From positions 5,150,491 to 5,214,490 of the forward strand of contig NC_051092.1 of NCBI RefSeq assembly GCF_901709675.1: 64,000 bases of DNA. The letters run 5' to 3'. The position numbers and the translations under genes were made by a program. Positions 37,901-49,052 of this stretch are shown one piece after another; within the stretch, counting starts at the first letter, position 1; each line of letters opens with the position of its first letter. This DNA comes from Syngnathus acus. Its lineage: Eukaryota > Chordata > Actinopteri > Syngnathiformes > Syngnathidae. Below the pieces are notes generated by a model that saw only the letters and a list, made by a program, of their open reading frames with translations, was not told where the DNA came from and searched no databases.

Positions 37901-40900
37901 GGTGAGAACCCAAATGAGAGTTTCTTACCTTTGAAACAGTAGGCGTCATAGCGCGAGTGCTCATCGGGAAATCCCGTCTGGTTGGGGAAAGCGTAGATAA
38001 TGTGCACGCCCACTTGGCCGCCCCCGCAGTTGGATCTGGAACTTGTGATGGGATATCGGACACTGCGGTCCATCAGCCAACCTGGGCGGCACTTGTCAAG
38101 GCCTTGGTTCCATGCGGCGTACATCTGGCCAGTTGTGGCTAGTGTGGTGTTGAGTTCCTCACAGTGCTGCACGGCCTCCTCAAAGGAGAAACTGTCATAG
38201 TCGCTGGTGAAGAAGACCTCACCTTTGAAAGAAAGAGTGAAATTGCATGATGCCAAGACCTACATTTGGTGTTGACAACACATAAATTCAGTGATTTCAG
38301 GTGTGACTAGATCCTGACCTTGCAGACTTTCGACATAGCAAAATACATCATAACGCTCAGAGTCTGGCCTTAGGCCATAGGATCGGACTCCGGGAAGGTG
38401 AAGAAGATTGCCCGCACAGTTATCTCGGGGTGAAACGATGGGATACCTGAACACAAGAGATATTTCTTTTAGATGTTTATGAGGAGTCTACTTGCGTGCA
38501 TTAATTCTGCCTTTAGCACACCTGACACTCTGGTCAGCGAGCCAACCAGCGTCACATTGGTGCAAGCCTTTCTCGAAGGCAGCCTGGAGCTGCAGGGGGC
38601 TGGCGATGACTGCTCCAATACTCTTGCAGGCTTGTTGGGCCTCCAGAAAGCTCAGCGTGTACCGACCAGTAATGGGTCTGTAGTGGAACACCACACCTAT
38701 CGGCCAGAAAATGAGATTGAGGACATTCTGATTTCAATCTTATGATCGTCATATCTCGAGGATTTGTGATGCGCTGACTACGATGCCATTAGAGAAGAAC
38801 GCCAAGTTTACCAGTGGGAGCCATGGCGGCGTCTGTAAAAGGAGGTGAGATAGGTTTGGTGAGAATGTCCACACCTCCTTGCTTGATCTCTTGACCTCCA
38901 GCGGGGGTTGTCAGTCCTGGATAAACTCCAGGGGCGGGGGTAATGCTCATGATGTCTGGGAAAGGAGTGATCCTGCCGGGAACTGCGCCTTCGTCATCGC
39001 GACCTGTTAATGTGACAACGTTATACTTTCAGAACTACTCAGGTCAGTGGTCCTGCAGTCTAGTCTTTCAATACAGAGGGATTGCCGCCCTCGTTGAGGT
39101 TGAACACGTACCTTGGAAGCAGATAGCATCGTAACGGGAGCTCGGGAGGGGGTATCCCGTCTGGTTGGGAAACAGGTAGACCGTTCGGACTCCCAGGAGC
39201 CCGCCTCCACACTGAGGCCTGCGAATGTTGACGGGGTAGCGCACGCTCCTGTCGCCCAACCAGCCGGCATTACACACATCCATGCCGCCCTTCCAGGCCA
39301 GGTAAAGCTCTCCGGTGTTGGCCAGTCTGGCACCCAGTTTAGTGCACTGATCATCAGCTTCTTGGAAGGTGAACTTCTCTACTGACATGGAGTAGAAGAC
39401 TCTGCCTGGGGGGGAGAAACACATTCAGTCAATTTTCCCAAGATATATTGAGACAATATTTCAGCCAGCGCAGGGAATTAACTCAACCACACCATTGCAG
39501 TGTCATTGGTATCCTGTTGCACAACGTACCTGCCATCTTCTCCGCAAAACAGTACACGTCGTAAGTCTCATTGACGTCTCTCACACCATAGGTTCTCACG
39601 CCAGGGAAGTTTTCCTTGTCTCCGTAGCATTCCTTCCGAGGCTCATGGATGGGGTACCTGAAAAGGAAAGGTAAATCAGCTTCAGGACCTGGATTCTGAT
39701 TATTCCCTGTGATGTTGTTGTGGATGTTATTGGCATTCTTTTATGTCAACGTGATGAAAACTAACATTCACATGTGGTTGGCAGACTCTAAAAGTCCATT
39801 CTCCATTGACCACAGATGGATGAATATTACCTGACAGTCTGATCAGACAACCATCCAGCATCACACTGGTGGTAGCCATCATCGTAGGCGGCCTGCAGTT
39901 GGGCGGGGGTTGCAATGGTGGCGCTGTTTTGGATGCAAGCGGCCTTTGCCTTCTCAAATGTCAGGGTGTACCGGGTGGTGATGGCTCGATAGTGGAACAC
40001 GATACCTGTCGGGCAGACGTGACGAACGAGACGGAATATGTTTTAGTTGTGTTCCCACCATGTAGTTTATGGTTCAGTTTGGGACCCTGCTCCTGAATTG
40101 GATGTGTGTGCCTGTTCACCAACCAGACCGGCCACCCCTTACCAATCTCACAGGACAATGTCATAGAAAAATGAAGCAATGTAAGTCATCTGTCTGCGGC
40201 CACCGATTCCAGCTCCAGCTGGTGTACGCCAAGGCATTCCCAGACTGGCTCTGAGTCATAGTCAGGTGTGATCCAGATCTGCCATCAAGTCACCATTTCC
40301 CTTTTACTGAACTCAACCAAAGTGTACCGCGAGATGGAAACAAGCCAAGGCCAAATCCAATTGAAATAGAAATCAGATGGTGTCTGCATGTCTTACCCTG
40401 AACCTGGATGTCCACGCTGTCATAGTTGTCCTCGATGCCGTGCGTGACTTCGCAGCGGTAGGTGCCCGAGTCTTTGGACCTCAGCTCCGTTATCTCCAGG
40501 GAGGCGTCGGTGGACACTATCGGGTAGTTGACCATCGTTACTCTGTCCAGGTAATCCCTCTCAACGTGGACTTTGCCCTCTGTTGCCACCAGGACGGTGG
40601 TAATGTTCTCCTTGGTGATAAAGGTCCATTTGATGCGGTGGGAGAGCGGAGCGATGGTCGGGGCGCCCGGGACGCTGACGGTGTTGTCCAGGAAGTAGCA
40701 GGGCAATACCACCTTGCCACCCAGCAGGGGGCGCAGAGGTGCCGCCGATGGGATGCTAACACGCAGCGTGCCGTCCAAGTCTGCGTGAAAGACAGTGTGG
40801 GGATTTGAGTGGGCGTGGAAAAGCAAACATCCAACGCAAATTTTTGCTCTCAGGTCAGAATGACATTTTGTACTACTGCTGCGTGTCGTTTTGCTGGAGA

Positions 40901-41013
40901 GCTTAATGTTGAAGAGCTTGCGTGTGCACCGAGCCCGTACCGTCATGGTGTCCAAATGATGTAGTTGCTGAGATGAAGGGCAAAGACACACACAGCAGAA
41001 GCAGGGAAGTCAT
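34977..41013 (-). CDS. ACAN: Aggrecan core protein, compact teleost form
   Basis: Aggrecan is the large cartilage proteoglycan that binds hyaluronan and carries glycosaminoglycans. Seventeen coding exons, minus strand: 41013-40941, 40780-40397, 40005-39831, 39657-39530, 39405-39112, 39003-38812, 38696-38522, 38446-38319, 38222-37929, 37858-37727, 37630-37523, 37423-36056, 35981-35823, 35742-35660, 35589-35445, 35337-35155, 35065-34977; 1369 aa (human about 2500). Order: signal peptide; Ig (26-152); Link1 (153-253); Link2 (254-351); short interglobular segment (352-415); Link3 (416-516); Link4 (517-614); linker (615-694); Ser-Gly attachment domain in one 1368-nt exon (695-1150); C-type lectin (1151-1279, with WIGLNDK, QPDNYF and WNDVPC); sushi (1280-1340); basic tail (KRSVKSRSR). 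G2 with two link modules marks ACAN among lecticans. No EGF exon is seen between the attachment domain and the lectin. A non-coding first exon lies far upstream. Confidence 0.95.
36420..37110 (-). repeat. Degenerate coding repeats in the aggrecan Ser-Gly domain
   Basis: In ACAN residues about 800-1030 a motif of the type ITFTxxSAIDLTVxxSGEQE plus LYGSxEMSGSGS recurs three times well (about 45-55 codons per unit), with a more diverged fourth copy upstream ([14 protein letters not shown]). The units are separated by SGSG strings. This is a repeat-built glycosaminoglycan attachment region. Confidence 0.8.
37282..37389 (-). repeat. 36-bp (12-residue) tandem repeat in ACAN
   Basis: Three near-identical head-to-tail units encode ASGDLQISG(G/D)HS. 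The spacing is exactly 36 bp (ACTGGC at 37305, 37341 and 37377 on plus). Each unit keeps an acidic residue near Ser-Gly, as favoured by xylosylation sites. Confidence 0.9.
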
Positions 41014-44000
41014 CCTCGCCTAAAGACAACAGACAAAACATTTATTTCTTTTTCAATCTTTTTTTTTCTTTCTGTGTAGTATATTTGTTCTATTTTTTTT
41101 TCTTCTGGCACGTATTTATTTAAATTAATTATTTAAGAATGTCTCAGACAAAGCGTGATGTGTTGAATGAATGAGCGGCTTTCGAAGCGCCTCACGTTTC
41201 CCGTCATGGTTCTTCAGAATATGCGCTTACGTTTGCTCAGCCGTTTGGAGTGGAAATATGACATCATTTGGAAAGACTAAACACCCAACGGCTCTGTGTC
41301 GCCGCCAGGTCACAGGAAATATCCCAAGTGCCTGAAATTAGTTGAGACCAAATATGATTCATTCGGCTTAAATGCATTTGCAGCACAAGTCAGGTTGGCT
41401 GGGGAAATTGGTCTCAGCTTTCAAAGGAAAAAAGGAACGTCATTGAATCTGCAACCGTCTGACATCTCCATTAAACAAATTCGCATCATTAGGGATGCCA
41501 GTCAATTTAGGTACTTATTTCTGGCACATACGTTAGAAAATAAACACAATTTTGTCTATGGCTGCATTGCTGGACTTTCTGGCACTTAAAAAAAAAATTT
41601 TTAATCCCCCCCTCTCGCTCATTCTTAATGTTGTCATCTCATAAGAATAAATTAATAATAATTTAAAAACCCCGCCTCCATAATACTCCGACTTTAAGTT
41701 TAGAAGACAAGTGGCCAGTGTAATTTTAACACTTACAGAGGTTGACCGCAAGATGACGCTCTGCTGTAAAGGGAACTTTTGGAATGACGCAGCTAACTGA
41801 AAACTGGCAAAAGTGCGCGCGCGCGTGCGTGTGTAGACCATTAACACTGGTACACTGTACACTGAAACAGAAAGGCACAGTCACACCAATGTTTGTCGTG
41901 CTGTCTCAGCATGCAAAATATCACACAGTGTGTACTGACCCAAAGCGGGTGGCCATGATGTAACTCTTCCATTTTAGACCTCTCTATTTTTGCTCTGTCG
42001 CAGTCTTTAAATATTGTTTGGATGTTCTTGTGTTTTACTCGTAACCCTTCCATACAGTTCATTTTCAATCCTCAATGTAATCTGTTCTAAATAGAAATGA
42101 ACATCCTAAAAAGAATTCAACTGGTCGCCATCTTGTTCTGTCAAATTAAGAAGTACACATCTTTTAAAATGTATTACTACACTAACGGGTATATTGTTGT
42201 TCCTTGTTGTTTTGGGGGAATATTATTGTCATTTTAGAAAAAGTCATCAAATGTCAGTGTGACAGAATGACGGCTATTTTTATTTTTTATTATACTATTT
42301 ATTATACTATCATACAATTTATACTATTTTTTTAATTTTTATTTTTTGTTGAATGTCAAAAGGGGTCACATTTGACCCAAATCATATGTCAGGTTAAATG
42401 TTACGTGGAAAACAAGGACATTTTGAACGTTTCCAACAAGGCGCAGTGTGCTTGCGTTCTCCACTGAGCGAGAGTGCACAAGAGAAGTAAAGACTTCTCT
42501 CCAATAACAAACACAAAGTCAACACTTGGCCTAAAAGGCTCATTAGGTGAAAGGGGGGCAACAACTTTCCCGTTTTAGTCAGGGCAATAACGTATTTCCT
42601 GCAAATGGTTGTATACTCAACAGCAGGTGGGTGGGACAACTGCATTTGGGAAATCATTTTCAAGTTTTAAGAGCAGAAAAGATTAGATAAAAAGGCACAG
42701 TTTTCAGATTATTACTGGTTGAATTTAAGGTGTAGTTCCAACTTTGACATATAGAAGGCAGCCTTTGTGATACTGTGCAAAGTCTTATTTTCAAGATGGC
42801 CGCACCTGTGAGGCTAGGTGAGCAAAGATGACTCCGAAAGTAAGTCGTGCTTTGGTGCACCCAATGCACAACATTGGTCAAAAGTGACCCGGCCGAGTTT
42901 TAATTTGATATATCTTTGCAATTAATGAATAGCGGCATTCAGTACTCTAAGTATTCTTCAATGAACTTTTGTTTGTGATCACCATATATCCTTGATTATT
43001 TTTTTTCTTTTCTTACTTTTTAAATAGAAAGTCATTTTGATTCACTGCACTTCTAATGCACAAAATGGGCCATATCCATTTTCTGGTTAATTGTCCAAAT
43101 TCATGTGTTAACAGCTGAAACATTTTTTATTTTTTATTTCCAGTTTGAAGTGATTTTAAATGACAAATTTGCCCACTCTAGTTGTCGATGGCTCAATTTA
43201 AAAAAACAAAAAACAAAAAAAAAAAACGACTTTCCTCATTGAAGCTCATCAAGAGTCATTGCCTCTAAATCGAGCGACCCGCCACAGTGTGTTCATTCAT
43301 TTGATGGGGGTGGGGTGTTTTGAGCTGGGGTGGGGTGCGGCCGCTCCCCTCTTCGGTCACTGTGGTATGTTCCGCTTGCAGCCGAGGTGACGGTGGGCAA
43401 AGAGGCCTTGGTTTGTTCCTGCTATGGACAGGGGCAGGGGCAGGGCTTTTTGGGAGGGGTGCAACCCTGCCAAGGTAAACACAAGGGGCGGGCACCCAAC
43501 CCCCAAAAACCTTCCAAAGTCCCTCATTGGCAGAACAGAGTGGACATTGATATGAACACACACAGTGCAACACACTCAGAGGCGACGTGTGGCAACGTGC
43601 GTCTGATGCTAGGAAATATATGTGTGTGTGTGTACTGTAAGGTTCATGTTGGAGAACACACACACTCTTGTACAGCGAGGAAAGAAAAAATCACAGGTGG
43701 TTAAAGGTGCATTAGTAGCACATATTCCGCATTCTCAGGTCACAACCACGTCTGCTGTAGTCAGCATGTGTTGGAAAGGGACAATTTATTCATATTCATT
43801 CATTTGAGTGATATGTGGTGAAAATTTATTTTTGTTTTCTCATTTAACCAACATCTGCCAATTGAAATTCACAATGGGAGCCCAGGGAGACCGACGTCGC
43901 CATAGAAACAGGACGTGGCCTCCAAGGAGAAAGGCGATGGAAAATTCGCTGCTGGACTGCTAAAGGTGCCTCTGATCCAGAAATTTGGAGAAAAAAACAA

Positions 44001-45274
44001 TAAACAAAAAGGCTTTCAGTGGCAGGGAGAGGCTCACAAACAGGAAATGTCGTCTGTTTCTTTTTAAGTCATAACCACCATCGGATTTTTTTTGTTTTTT
44101 AGGAAATTACAATAATTGCATACCCAGGATAATTTTTTTTTTCCAGGAAATAACTAAATGCTGCATGAAACAGGGTGTACCCAAACAGAAAAATGTCCCC
44201 CACTCGACAAACAAGCAAGAATTAAAAAAAAAGCATAAATTAAATAAATAACTGCAGTATATAATAAAATATTACACTTTAGAGTAGTGCCTTGAAATCT
44301 GAGTTAGATTTTTTTCCCCTTGACCATACTTATATCGTAATCATCTTTCACCACTAAAATGCTATTAATCCTCTCTCCAAAAAGCAACAAAATTATAATA
44401 TTTTGCTAGACAAAGACAAAAAGTAATCATTTGTCACTTTCTTTTGCACTGCATATTGTCTTACAGTGAGTTGAGGCCACCTGGGTGCTGTATAAGACAG
44501 AAATTCATCCAAAATTAGCTCCTCTCTTGGCTTCTCAGTACAGCACTAATACTGGTCCTCCTTGGCAGATGCTAAAGAAGAAATCGGATGCCCGCCAAGA
44601 GTTTTAGATTGTCTATAACCCACTGAATCGTTTCTGTTCAGATAGGTGCTTAAAAGCTAACAACGGCCCGCCGATAGATGCTAATTGTTAGCCCGGGTAC
44701 TTTTGGTGTTTCCTATTGTATGCTAGCGCAGGCTATCTGGTCGTTTTAAATACTCTATGGAATGTTTAGTTTGTCAGGTGAAAATGGCAAGAAACAGTTT
44801 GAATAAGTTTCAACAATATTTACTCATTGTCTGAATGGAAATAGGTCTCAATGTGACTTTTGAAAAAAAAATTACAATAAGTAATATAAATGTCAAAATG
44901 TCAGCCTCCTAATTGTGGGCAACATTGGAGCCCTTGATTGGTCCAGGGTCAATACAAAAAGTAAAACCTCAGCCGAATTCTAAGCAAAGCCCCCCAAATG
45001 GTATCGCATTGGTTTTTATCATACCGTCACTCATCAAAGTATTACTGAAACGTGGGAAAAGGATCATTCCATCACTTTCAATTGATTTTACAGATCAATT
45101 ATGATACTCTACCAGATAAATGCGTCGAAAGGAAATTTTAGAGCAAATAGTTTCAGATTAAAAAAAAAAATTCTACAAGACCAGTGAGTCCATCCACAAA
45201 CTTCTACTTGCACAACATCTCATTTCCAACTCCGTGAAAGATTGTTGAAGTTAATCATGTTGCCGGGTACGTAC
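41014..45274 (-). other. ACAN intron 1 (5' UTR intron)
   Basis: Between the start-codon exon and the putative upstream exon lie about 4.3 kb with no coding exon. A G-rich tract lies at 43306-43338 and a GGGGCA-type repeat near 43432-43460. Several A/T stretches follow. Cartilage enhancers are known in this intron in mammals, but none can be pinpointed here. Confidence 0.4.
43306..43338 (+). other. G-quadruplex-prone tract
   Basis: Four G runs of four or five (GGGGGTGGGG, then GGGGTGGGG after an 11-nt TTTTGAGCT-type loop) lie on the plus strand, i.e. the template-complement of the ACAN transcript. Confidence 0.5.
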
Positions 45275-45495
45275 CGTTGATGCTCTGAAGCTCCCAGTGG
45301 CCGCTGACTGGCGGGGGCTGTGACTCCTGCTTGTGGAGGAGAGCAGAAAGAAGCTTTATTCAAACGCCAGCGCACATTTAGATGTTGGAAAAGGAGGAGG
45401 AGGGAAGGAAAGGAGGAAGGAGGGTGAGGAAGGTTACAAGATGGGCTACTTTCCTGCTTAGGGGCAAGCAAGATCAAATGGGGTGGGTTTATATA
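45275..45495 (-). promoter_or_regulatory. Putative ACAN promoter and non-coding exon 1
   Basis: On the minus strand TATATAAA (plus 45488-45495) is followed downstream by a sequence ending at a strong donor CATCAACG/gtacgt (exon end 45275). The start should fall near 45460. A non-coding first exon far upstream of the start-codon exon is known for mammalian ACAN. The exon includes a polypurine/polypyrimidine stretch (45389-45433). Confidence 0.5.
45389..45433. repeat. Polypurine (GGA)n-rich tract
   Basis: About 45 nearly pure purines (AAGGAGGAGGAGGGAAGGAA onward) in the putative ACAN first exon; polypyrimidine on the transcript strand. Confidence 0.85.
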
Positions 45496-45736
45496 GATTT
45501 ATTTTAGGCCTATTACAATATTTAGCATAAGAAGTTCACAATAAACAATTCATTGGTTGATTAATTAAAAATATATGTAATTAAGAAAATCACTTTTTTT
45601 GGTCACCTAAAAACTTATAGGCGAAGAAGATTTGGACAATTTGATGATGATTTTGACGATTACAAAAGAACTAAGATTAGCTGACTAAATCAGCCAGCCG
45701 ATGAATCGGTCAAGCCCTCATAAATACAGTGGATGT

Positions 45737-45838
45737 AAAAGTCTACACACCCCTGTGGGTCAGAACCATGATGAGGTGCCTCTGTATATACATATGTTAT
45801 ATGTATGTACTATGTGTATATGTAAGTGTGTAGACTTT
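45737..45838. mobile_element. Small fold-back (MITE-like) repeat
   Basis: AAAGTCTACACAC (inside 45737-45750) is matched by its reverse complement GTGTGTAGACTTT (45826-45838) about 75 bp away, with a palindromic TATATGTATG-type centre. The same terminal motif appears at 5088-5101. The phrase is common in fish repeats. Confidence 0.5.
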
Positions 45839-46325
45839 GTATAAGCACTCTAAATGTATTTCGATGATTCTTCCGGGAGTGTTCGAGGTATTGCTCAAGA
45901 TTCTTAGAATGTCCGACACAAATGTAAAAAAACCCAAAAAACAGTTGTAGGTGTTTACATGTGCTCACCTCCTGTATGTGCGCCATCCTGTGTACTCGAA
46001 CATTTAAGAAAAAGCAAAAAAAAAGGGCGTGGCCCCCATCAACCTGCGTTCAATGCGGGCCCTGTGCTGGCCGCCCTCATGACGCGCACGCACGCACGTT
46101 AGCCACAACGTTCAAAGCAAAACATGTCAAGAGGCCTTTTTTTAAAGCCCGGCTTGCAGACATGTTTGAGCGGCACACTTGGTGTTTGTACGCTTGCAAA
46201 GGCCATTACGCCTTCTGACTCCTTTTTACCTGGAAAAGCCTGATTGATTTCCCTCTCTCCAAATATAAATATTGTTTCATTTGTGTGCTCAACCCATAGT
46301 TAGCGTTTCGCTCAGCGGGCGGAAA

Positions 46326-46375
46326 TTAGAAAATAAATTGGAAAATAAATTGGAAAATAAATGGGAGAATAAACA
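46326..46375. repeat. 13-bp tandem repeat
   Basis: GAAAATAAATTG repeats about four times with decay, then grades into A/T-rich sequence. Confidence 0.8.
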
Positions 46376-47752
46376 AAAAAATGAATGCAAAAAATAAATT
46401 AAATTAAAATAAATATGTGAAGAAAATGGATAATTTTCATGGAACAAGTTACATGAAATATTTGCCAGTTACGTTGATGATGTGAATCACAAAATGAACA
46501 TGAAGCCGTTTTATCCATGACACTTCTTTTTAAATGACTCACTGCCACAAGACGTTGCCGTATGACTCATGTCGTACGTTACTTTTACAATCTACAAACA
46601 TGACCGGCGGCTGGCATCCTGCCTCAGAACAGAGTTCTTCTCACAGTGGCCTGGCGCACACACACACATATCTCCATTTGGATCAGTCAAGTACCTTTGC
46701 CCATTTGGGTTGACGCACTTCAGCCACTTTTCTATTTCGATTTTTTGTGGATGTGCTTTTGGGCTTCGCCACATTTAAACAAAAATGCGTTAATGTGACC
46801 TTGGAGGTTTTCACCCAGAAAGTAACTTTGTGCTTACATGCCTCTGTCACCTCATCGGCATCTACCACAGCATCCATCCGTCCCCTTATCTTGTTTAGCT
46901 CCCAATTATGCAATACTGATTTATAAAATAGGATTTCCCTCATTTCTATCTCCACTGTGTAAATATGACATGTCTGACATGACACATTTGTGAGTCCAGG
47001 AATAGGAAGACACGCGACGTATGTTTACATGCACAGATATAGACGTGAATATACAAAGTGTGCCGCCGCATGCACCAGACCCGTGCAGCCCACCTACGTA
47101 TACATTTTTGGACAGCAAATATTCTGCTTAAAAATAAAAATACAAAGTTTGCTTTGTAAATACTCCATATCAAATCAATAGGAAGTTTTGTTTAATAAAA
47201 ACGTTCAAGTATAAGTGTGTATATAAAATGTATTTTAATGAAAAATATAATTAATCTGCAATTTTTGAATGTTTACTATTAATTTAGCTGTAATTAATTA
47301 ACCCATTATTAAAAAACGAAACATTTAAATGTGTAAGATGAATTATTTTATCGACTTACAATGAATAAATTAATACATTATTAAATTACATGCTGTGGAT
47401 ATGAAAAGTTGGGGTTTGAGACCAAGAAAAATGTGTGTGTTCGTGTGTGTGTGTATTGGCACAGTCCCTCGCAGTCCGTCAAGTGGGAGGGCCGCATCCT
47501 TCTCTTCGGTGGACGTGAATGGACGCTTTATGGCTGTGGGCTGATACTCTGCTCCCTAAATTTAAATGTACAAATGTATACGCGTGGATGTGAGACACGC
47601 TGACAGCTATGGTAAGCATGTCTGCTGAGGAATTAAAATGAAGAAGGGCCTCGCCTTACTCTCCCCCAAAAAATGTCTGGATTGACCAAATATATGCAGC
47701 GCCATGATAGGACTCTGAAAAAAAATGCTCAGTTTAATTGACTCTTTATGCC

Positions 47753-48370
47753 CCAATAAATGAAGAATTTTGGGCAGCGTGGTGGTCTCCTAGATCTTGT
47801 GGGCATTTTCGCCTGGCTTTCTCAAAATTGTCATGACCTTTGAACCGGGCTCGATATGCCAACCGCTCGTCCACAGTCTTGATCCTTTGCTGTCTAACAA
47901 ACACAAAAAAGACAACTTTTGTAAAAATTTTGGTCTTGGTGGAGGACTGCACTTTTATTGAGATATTGCAATTAAAAGTGTACTTGAAGGTTTCAGACAA
48001 AGCTTGAATTAGGATTTTTTTGAACGGACCTGTCGACCTCGGTTTCTTCTCCTCTGGAACATGACAAAGACTTGATTATCTGAAGGTGCAGATTCCGAAA
48101 ACACTGCGGCCTTCATTCCGAATACAGTATTGCAATTTTTTTAAATATCGGTTACATAATATTAGTAACCCCCCCAACCCCCCTCCACACACATTTGGAT
48201 GCAGCTAGGCGGTGATAGAGTATGAAAAGGAAGGAGGGATAATTTACGTTACCAGCTTGTTGAGAACACTTACTTCCTTATGAAGCGGCACAGACCGGCT
48301 TCTCATGCCTCGTTGCATGATGGGACCGACGGCCACTCCGCACTTTCTTGACAGTGCGCCAGGCTCGCAT
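47753..48370 (-). other. Possible small minus-strand transcript with short exons
   Basis: On the minus strand three splice-bounded pieces can be chained: a first piece ending at GGAA/gtaagt near 48274, a 24-nt piece between gttccag and /gtccgt near 48030-48054, and a last piece after gtttgttag near 47897 that stays open to about 47753 (KTVDERLAYRARFKGHDNFE in one frame). More than one frame can be joined and no family is recognised, so coding status is undecided. It would be transcribed divergently from PPIP5K1. Confidence 0.2.
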
Positions 48371-48507
48371 TAGCCATACCAGCTAGTCTGGCTGGCATGT
48401 GGGTATGTGTCAGTCAAAGAGAAGCGAAAAAAAGAAATGATGGATATCAATGTAAGGGCTTGTGATGAACGACAGATATGGTATAGAAAATGGATAGAGG
48501 GAAAACA

Positions 48508-48606
48508 ATAATGATAAAAATAAGATAAATATAATATTAATGACAATAGAATTATATGATTTATAATAATGACAATGATAATAATAATGGTAATGACAAT
48601 AATTAT
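48508..48606. repeat. AAT/ATGATA-rich simple sequence
   Basis: A/T-rich low-complexity stretch of interspersed AATAAT, GATAAT and ATGACAAT units just upstream of the PPIP5K1 promoter. Confidence 0.7.
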
Positions 48607-48711
48607 AATCTGTCCATCCATCTGTATCCAAACTAGGGTTGATGCTAACGATTATAATAATATAATACTTCCATATTATAACTATGAAGGATTAATTTTC
48701 TTATTTCAAAA

Positions 48712-48752
48712 TACATGGTGGGCCGAGTTAGGCCCGCGGGCCGCAGGTTAGT
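48712..48752 (-). mobile_element. hAT-like element terminal fragment
   Basis: GGGCCGAGTTAGGCCCGCGG followed by GCCGCAGGTTAG resembles the end of fish hAT-type repeats that normally finish in GGTTCCCCACCCCTG. It may be a partner type of the 2146-2216 fragment. Confidence 0.35.
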
Positions 48753-48785
48753 GATTAGCTTTTTGTTGCAGTTCACCACGCTGAG

Positions 48786-48799
48786 ACACTAGGTGGCAG
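48786..48799 (+). promoter_or_regulatory. CTCF-like core motif at the PPIP5K1 promoter
   Basis: ACACTAGGTGGCAG is close to the CTCF core CCACTAGGTGGCAG and sits at the left edge of the GC-rich promoter. Occupancy is inferred. Confidence 0.4.
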
Positions 48800-49052
48800 C
48801 ACCGTCGCGGGGACAGCGACGCTCTCCCCCCGGCGACAGGCAGCAAGGTCGGGGGAAGAGTGGTGGTGAGCCGGAGAGCGAGTTAGCGCGCCGGTGCTCA
48901 GCGCGGGGGTGCTCAGAGGCTATTGAGCCGTTGACCGGACGTGAACTTGTCGCCAGGTTCCCCTCGGGTCCACTTCACTCAGGGAGGGGTCAGAGGGGGG
49001 CAGAAACAAGGAAGTGGACGCGGCGGGGTCTCTTTTTACGACCTTTTTGCGG
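48800..49052 (+). promoter_or_regulatory. PPIP5K1 CpG-rich promoter and non-coding exon 1
   Basis: This is the most CpG-dense block of the right-hand spacer (many GCG/CGC, GGGGACAGCGACG). It ends at a strong donor GCGG/gtaagt (GT at 49053-49054). No TATA box, as expected for a broadly expressed CpG-island gene. The exact start site is unknown. Confidence 0.6.

Larger units (their letters stand above)
45496..47749. other. ACAN-PPIP5K1 spacer, left part
   Basis: No exon is recognised. It holds a fold-back repeat (45737-45838), a GGAAAATAAATT tandem (46326-46375), A/T-rich sequence at 47.2-47.4 kb and a short GT tract near 47430-47455. Confidence 0.4.

Noticed and set aside
46326-48620. CRISPR-like appearance of short A/T tandem repeats
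   Set aside because: The units are low-complexity slippage repeats without unique spacers, in a vertebrate context.
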